Position numbers and translations under genes: made by a program
Notes under the pieces: model-generated
What the model saw: only the letters and a program-made list of their open reading frames with translations
Databases searched by the model: none
What the model was told of the DNA's origin: nothing
Shown here: positions 32,682 to 36,495 of the stretch, one piece after another
How the letters are laid out: each line of letters opens with the position of its first letter
Numbering within the stretch: position 1 is the first letter of the stretch
From: CAIKZZ01 sp035524595
GTDB taxonomy: Bacteria; Pseudomonadota; Gammaproteobacteria; Steroidobacterales; Steroidobacteraceae
Reading direction: 5' to 3'
Assembly: GCA_035524595.1 (NCBI GenBank)
Contig: DATKOP010000045.1
Span: 1 to 36,495 of the forward strand
Length of the DNA stretch: 36,495 bases

Positions 32682-34970
32682 TCACTGCGGCAGGCCGAGC
32701 TTCTTGAGCAACGCCTTGTAGCGCGGGTCGGTCGTCAGCGACTTCAAGAGCGGGTCGGCCTTGATGCTCGAGATCGTGCCGTCGTGTTCGGCGACCGCGC
32801 GATCGAGCCACTCGAACGCCTTGTCCGCCTCACCCCGGTAGGCGTGCACGGTCGCGATCGAGTACGGCGCGTCCTTGGCGTACTTGCCCGTGAGTTCCGC
32901 GAGCGCGGCGTTGGCCTCGGCGCGCTTGCCGAGGGCCTGGCTGGCGATGGCGACGCCCGACAGCCTCCAGCTCTCGTCGGTCTCCAGGCGCATCTCCGCG
33001 AGCGCCGCCTCGCGCTTGCCCTGCGCCAGCAGCACCAGCCCGAGCCCGCAGTGCGTGTAGGCCTGCGCGGGCTTGAGCTCGGCGGACTTGCGAAATGCCG
33101 CCTCGGCGTCGTCGAGGCGCCCTTCCACATAGTAGGTGACGCCGAGGTTGCTGTAGGCAGGCGCGTACAGCGGATCGCGCGCGAGCGCCTGCCGAAACAG
33201 CGCGGCGGCGCGGGCGGTGCGCCCGAAGGCGAGCTCGATGTAGCCGCCATAGCCCAGCACCGTCGCGTTGCCGGCGTCGAACTCGACCGCCTGCTTGAGC
33301 TCCGCCTCGGCCGCCGGCCAGTCGAAGTCGTAATTCATGTGGATGAGTCCGAGCCCGACGTGCGCACGGGCGCTCTTCGGATTGAGCTTGAGCGCCTGCG
33401 AAGCGGCCTCGCGGGACTGGGCGATCGTCTGGTCGGGCGAGGCGAAGCCGCGCGCGGCGGTGTCGCTGTAGGCGAAGGAGAGCGCTGTCCAGGTGGGCTC
33501 GTAGCCCGGGTCGAGCGCGATCGCGCGGCGGAAGTAGTCGACCGCCTTCGCGAGGCCTTCCTTGGTGTGCTGGTCGGCGAAGAACCGCCCCTGCAGATAG
33601 AGGTTGTAGGCCTCCGGGCTCTTCGGCGCGGCGCGCGCCGGCATCGTGCCGCCGAGCAGCGCCACCTTGAGCGCCTGCACGACCGCACCGGCGATCTCGT
33701 CCTGCAGCTTGAAGATGTCGGTGACGTCGCGGTCGTAGGTCTCGGACCAGAGGTGGTAGCCGCTGTCGGCGCGGATCAGCTGCGCCGTGATCCGCACGCG
33801 GCTGCCGGCCTTGCGCACGCTGCCCTCGAGGATGTGCGCGACGTGCAGCTTCTTGGCGATGGTCGGCACGTCCTCGGCCTTGCCGCGAAACGCGAACGCC
33901 GAGGTGCGCGCGGCCACGCGCAGCTCCGGAATCTTGGCGAGCAGATCGAGCAGCTCCTCGGCGAGCCCGTCGGAGAGGTACTCCTGATCCTTGGTCTGGC
34001 TCATGTCGACGAACGGCAGCACCGCGATCGAGCGCTGCGTGACCTCGATGCCCGCCTCGGCCTTGCTGAGCTGGCCCTGCGCGGGCTCCGCGACCGGCTC
34101 GATCAGGTGCTTCGCCAGCCAGAAGTGGTAGGCGAGGAAGTACACGACCATCAGGCTCAGCACCGACAGGATCGCGCGGTTGAGGCGCTTGCCGGTGTGG
34201 CGCAGCAGCGACTTGCGCGGGTCGACCGTCGCGCTGGGCTTCAGCCCCTCGGGCGTCACCTCGTAGACCCAGGCGGTCAGCACCGCGAGCGGGAAGCCGA
34301 GCGCCATGAACACGACGACCAGGCGATTGATCCACTCCGGCACGCCGAGCATGTTGAAGATGACGTGGATCGGCTCGAGCACGACCCAGGAGATGCCGAG
34401 GTAGAGGATCGCGACGCGACCGACGTTGCGATGCCGCATCTTCTGCAGGAACTTGAGCTCGACATGCGGCAGATGCAGCCCGGCACCGTGGCCGCGCGCC
34501 GCGCGCGAGCCGCCGGCCGCCGGCGCGGGGTGCGCGCCGGGATCGAGCAGCCGCTGCACCCGCGCGACGAACTCGGGCGGCGTCTCGCCGCCCGGCAGAG
34601 CGGTCCACTGCACTTCCCTGAACTTCTCGGGGACGCGCGCGGTCTCGTTCGGCGTGGCGTCGATCGCGACCGGCAGCAGGAACGGCGCGTCGTCCGCCAT
34701 GTCGTGGGTGCGGTCGACGGCGAGCTTCCACTCGCGGCGGAAATAGCCTTCGAGCCGGGCGTTGGTCTGGGCCGAGATGATCGCCAGGAACAGCGTGCAC
34801 TCGCGGATCTGCTTGCGGATCTTCTGGTCCCAGGCGTCCCCGCCGCGCAGCTCGTTCTGGTCGAACCAGACCTCGACGCCGGCGGCCCGCAGCGCCTCGG
34901 CGATGCGCCGCGCCACCTGCGCGTCCTGCGAGGCGTAGCTGACGAAGACGGCCTTGGCGGGCTCGGTCAT
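32682..34970 (-). CDS. Membrane TIR-domain protein with TolB-like and TPR regions
   Basis: A 762-residue protein. A TIR domain (7-145) has FVSYASQDAQVARRI, VEVWFDQNELRGGD and a candidate catalytic Glu80 in YFRREWKLA. Then come three predicted helices (about 185-207, 215-236, 266-286). A TolB-N/FlgO-like domain follows at 312-440 (SIAVLPFVDMSQTKDQEYLSDGLAEELLDLL, LEGSVRKAGSRVRITAQLI), and tetratricopeptide repeats fill 455-762. Basic residues before TM1 and between TM2 and TM3 favour a cytoplasmic TIR and an extracytoplasmic TPR region. TIR domains in bacteria are often NADases or scaffolds. ATG 34970 overlaps the stop of a small upstream ORF (ATGA), and its own Shine-Dalgarno is weak. The ORF extends in frame to 35216 without support. 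Confidence 0.85.
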   Translation of the reverse strand: MTEPAKAVFVSYASQDAQVARRIAEALRAAGVEVWFDQNELRGGDAWDQKIRKQIRECTLFLAIISAQTNARLEGYFRREWKLAVDRTHDMADDAPFLLPVAIDATPNETARVPEKFREVQWTALPGGETPPEFVARVQRLLDPGAHPAPAAGGSRAARGHGAGLHLPHVELKFLQKMRHRNVGRVAILYLGISWVVLEPIHVIFNMLGVPEWINRLVVVFMALGFPLAVLTAWVYEVTPEGLKPSATVDPRKSLLRHTGKRLNRAILSVLSLMVVYFLAYHFWLAKHLIEPVAEPAQGQLSKAEAGIEVTQRSIAVLPFVDMSQTKDQEYLSDGLAEELLDLLAKIPELRVAARTSAFAFRGKAEDVPTIAKKLHVAHILEGSVRKAGSRVRITAQLIRADSGYHLWSETYDRDVTDIFKLQDEIAGAVVQALKVALLGGTMPARAAPKSPEAYNLYLQGRFFADQHTKEGLAKAVDYFRRAIALDPGYEPTWTALSFAYSDTAARGFASPDQTIAQSREAASQALKLNPKSARAHVGLGLIHMNYDFDWPAAEAELKQAVEFDAGNATVLGYGGYIELAFGRTARAAALFRQALARDPLYAPAYSNLGVTYYVEGRLDDAEAAFRKSAELKPAQAYTHCGLGLVLLAQGKREAALAEMRLETDESWRLSGVAIASQALGKRAEANAALAELTGKYAKDAPYSIATVHAYRGEADKAFEWLDRAVAEHDGTISSIKADPLLKSLTTDPRYKALLKKLGLPQ

Positions 34971-35074
34971 CGCCGGACCGCCCGTGTTCGACGGCGCGTT
35001 GCGCGACCCGTGTCCGACGGGCCCGAGCCCGGACGAGCGCGCTCCGGCCCCACCTTGTGGCGGTACTCCCCCAT
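34967..35074 (-). CDS. Small upstream ORF coupled to the TIR gene
   Basis: A 35-residue ORF (MGEYRHKVGPERARPGSG, ending in a basic RATRRRTRAVRR tail). Its ATG 35074 has a strong Shine-Dalgarno, AAGAGGGAG, five bases away. Its TGA (34969-34967) overlaps the TIR ATG as ATGA, while the TIR start has almost no ribosome site of its own. This suggests a leader ORF that delivers ribosomes to the TIR gene. Alternatively, it is the real N-terminus split off by a frameshift. The peptide resembles nothing I know. Confidence 0.45.
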   Translation of the reverse strand: MGEYRHKVGPERARPGSGPSDTGRATRRRTRAVRR

Positions 35075-35195
35075 CGTGCTCCCTCTTCCCTTGAGCGGAG
35101 AATGCACCGGCGGGGCAGGTGGCGGCAATGCAACGACCCGCAACCGGCCCGACCCGCCGCCGCGGCGCGCTCTGGATCGGGCGCTGCACCGAAAC

Positions 35196-35216
35196 ATGCC
35201 CGCAATTGCGGAGCAT
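35196..35216. promoter_or_regulatory. Extended palindrome, candidate operator
   Basis: CCGCAATTGCGG (35200-35211) is a perfect 12-bp palindrome, flanked by ATGC and GCAT arms (35196-35199 and 35213-35216) with one unpaired base. The extended dyad suits a dimeric regulator acting on either divergent unit. Confidence 0.4.
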
Positions 35217-35279
35217 CGGCCACCCCGGTCGGGGCGGCGCTTGATCCGGCGCCCGCGACTGCCTGGTTGGCCGCTGTCA

Positions 35280-35291
35280 GACCGATCGGTC
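35280..35291. promoter_or_regulatory. 12-bp palindrome GACCGATCGGTC
   Basis: A perfect self-complementary 12-mer, 69 bases from the previous palindrome. It may be a second operator or chance in GC-rich DNA. Confidence 0.25.
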
Positions 35292-35664
35292 GGGTCCCGC
35301 GTTCCCGAGACCGCCGTCGGCACCGGGCCGTCGGCCAGCGACGCTTTGCGAACTCGGCCGGCCGTGCGGGACGGCGCCCGCCTCGCGGCCGCGTCTCGGT
35401 CGAGCTCCGCCCCGCCAGCCGATCGGCCGCCGGACTTCGCCGGCGCCGCAGCGCCAACGCGCTCGCGCGCACGGCGCCGCGACAGAAGTTGCGGCGCCTG
35501 TCAATCGAATCGCACGCAACGACGCCCGGCGAAACTGGGGTATCCTGCCGCCACTCACGCGCACGACCACCGGAGTCTGCCATCCGTTCCACCCGTCTCG
35601 ATTGCGGCCCGCGCGCCACGGTGGCGCAGCGGTGGACGGCGGACGGGGTCGCCATCGCCTTCGC

Positions 35665-36495
35665 GTGAGCAATCAACGCCGGCAAGTCGCGGACAGCGCG
35701 ATGTGGATGATCGGCGCCCGGCTCGTGGAGCGGGCGCTCGGATTTGTCAGCATCGCCTGCTTCGCTCGCCTGCTGACGCCGGCAGACTTCGGTCTGGTCG
35801 CGATGGCGAGCAGCGTCGCCGCGCTGATCGAGGTCTTCAGCGCCTTCGGCTTTGACTGGGCGCTGGTCCGCCACCCGGCGCCCGAACGCGCCCACTACGA
35901 CTCCGCGTGGACGCTGCGGCTGCTGCTCGGTGCCGCCAGCGCGACTGTGCTGGTCGCGGCCGGGCCGCTGGCCGCGGCGTTCTACAAGCAGAGTGCCGTC
36001 GCGCCCCTGCTCGCCGTGCTCGCGCTCTCGACGCTCGTCAGCGCCGCCGAGAACATCGGCGTCGTCGACTTCCGGCGCGACTTCCAGCTGAACAAGGAGT
36101 TCCTGCTGCGCAGCGCATCGCGCATCGGCGGCTTCATCCTCGGTCTCACGGTGGCCTATCTGACGCGTTCCTACTGGGGCCTGGTGCTCGGTACGTTCGG
36201 GGCCCGCGCCGCCGCGACCGGCATGAGCTACGTGCTGCACCCCTACCGGCCACGCCTGTCGCTCGCGGCGGCCAAAGAGCTGCTTGGGTTCTCGGTGTGG
36301 CTGCTGGTGACGAACCTGATTGCCTTCATGGCGTCGCGCTTCGCCGACATCTTCGTCGGCCGCGTGTTCGGCCCGCGCGCGACGGGTCTGTACTCGGTCG
36401 CCAACGAGATCGCCCACCTGTCGACGAGCGAGCTGGCGGCGCCGATCAACCGGGCGGTGTTCTCGATGTACTCGAAGCACGCCAACGACCGCGAG
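35665..36495 (+). CDS. Polysaccharide flippase (Wzx/MATE-like), 5' part
   Basis: The N-terminal 277 codons of a multi-pass membrane protein that runs off the window. The opening WMIGARLVERALGFVSIACFARLLTPADFGLVAMASSVAALIEVFSAFGFDWALVR matches oligosaccharide flippase/Polysacc_synt_3 proteins, which move undecaprenyl-linked repeat units across the inner membrane. Further helices and FRRDFQLNKEFLLRSASRIGGF follow, then FADIFVGRVFGPRATGLYSVANEIA. I chose GTG 35665. ATG 35701 would cut off the usual short N-terminal stretch, and neither start has a clear ribosome site. It is probably the first gene of a polysaccharide cluster to the right, transcribed from the region before it. Confidence 0.85.
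   Translation, partial: MSNQRRQVADSAMWMIGARLVERALGFVSIACFARLLTPADFGLVAMASSVAALIEVFSAFGFDWALVRHPAPERAHYDSAWTLRLLLGAASATVLVAAGPLAAAFYKQSAVAPLLAVLALSTLVSAAENIGVVDFRRDFQLNKEFLLRSASRIGGFILGLTVAYLTRSYWGLVLGTFGARAAATGMSYVLHPYRPRLSLAAAKELLGFSVWLLVTNLIAFMASRFADIFVGRVFGPRATGLYSVANEIAHLSTSELAAPINRAVFSMYSKHANDRE

Larger units (their letters stand above)
35075..35664. other. Non-coding region between TIR and flippase genes
   Basis: About 590 bases without a credible gene. Open frames here encode Arg/Ala-rich low-complexity strings on both strands. One plus-strand frame (35057-35668) ends exactly at the flippase GTG but looks spurious. The region holds two 12-bp palindromes and a weak TATCCT (-10-like) near 35550. 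It should contain divergent promoters for the TIR unit and the polysaccharide cluster. Confidence 0.6.

Noticed and set aside
35057..35668. 203-codon plus-strand frame ending as GTGA on the flippase start
   Set aside because: The coupling-like overlap is tempting, but the translation is Arg/Ala-rich low complexity, starts at a GTG without a ribosome site and is antisense to the small TIR-upstream ORF.

Overview
The window is a very GC-rich stretch of bacterial chromosome. It appears to be from a proteobacterium, most likely a gammaproteobacterium of the Xanthomonadales/Nevskiales/Steroidobacterales kind. Support for this is the rimP-nusA-infB-rbfA-truB operon, the cstA-ybdD pair, a FeoA-FeoB operon with a Fur-box-like dyad, a bifunctional ManC/XanB-type enzyme, a PEP-CTERM protein and a TolB/TPR signalling protein. 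The lineage is inferred from gene content and base composition, not from a marker-gene comparison. I see no tRNA, rRNA, insertion sequence, CRISPR array or phage gene. Gene density is high, and many neighbours overlap by GTGA or ATGA.

Layout. 1-2490 (+): the end of a surface-polysaccharide or nucleotide-sugar type operon (NAD synthase tail, SAM methyltransferase, hexapeptide acetyltransferase, SGNH-like lipoprotein). 2602-5767 (+): cstA and its small partner ybdD, then a BacA/UppP-type undecaprenyl-diphosphate phosphatase. 5772-8208 (-): feoA, feoB and a small membrane protein behind a Fur-box-like dyad. 8305-12535 (-): ugd, manC and manB, which make UDP-glucuronate and GDP-mannose precursors. 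12760-18592 (-): the transcription/translation operon rimP-nusA-infB-rbfA-truB. Its leader carries a perfect TATAAT box and three intrinsic-terminator-like hairpins. 18829-20511 (-): a secreted M49-like metallopeptidase.

20750-25434 (+): a three-gene 2-oxoacid oxidoreductase module, consisting of a GltD-like flavoprotein fused to ferredoxin clusters, a gamma-alpha fused KorA and KorB. 25444-27423 (-): a membrane hybrid histidine kinase. 27559-30774 (-): a large secreted BNR/sortilin-like propeller protein. 30965-31549 (+): a TMEM175-family channel. 31731-32606 (+): a PEP-CTERM protein with a strong terminator. 32682-34970 (-): a TIR/three-TM/TolB/TPR receptor preceded by a coupled 35-codon ORF. 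35075-35664: apparently non-coding DNA with two 12-bp palindromes. 35665-end (+): the start of a Wzx-type polysaccharide flippase.

How it fits together. Polysaccharide functions recur: a cluster tail at the left edge, a flippase at the right edge, sugar-nucleotide enzymes and the lipid-carrier phosphatase between them, and a PEP-CTERM substrate. PEP-CTERM/exosortase systems are known to accompany exopolysaccharide loci. The least ordinary parts are the nusA-operon leader, the self-contained NAD(P)-linked 2-oxoacid:ferredoxin oxidoreductase, and the membrane TIR receptor with its small upstream ORF.
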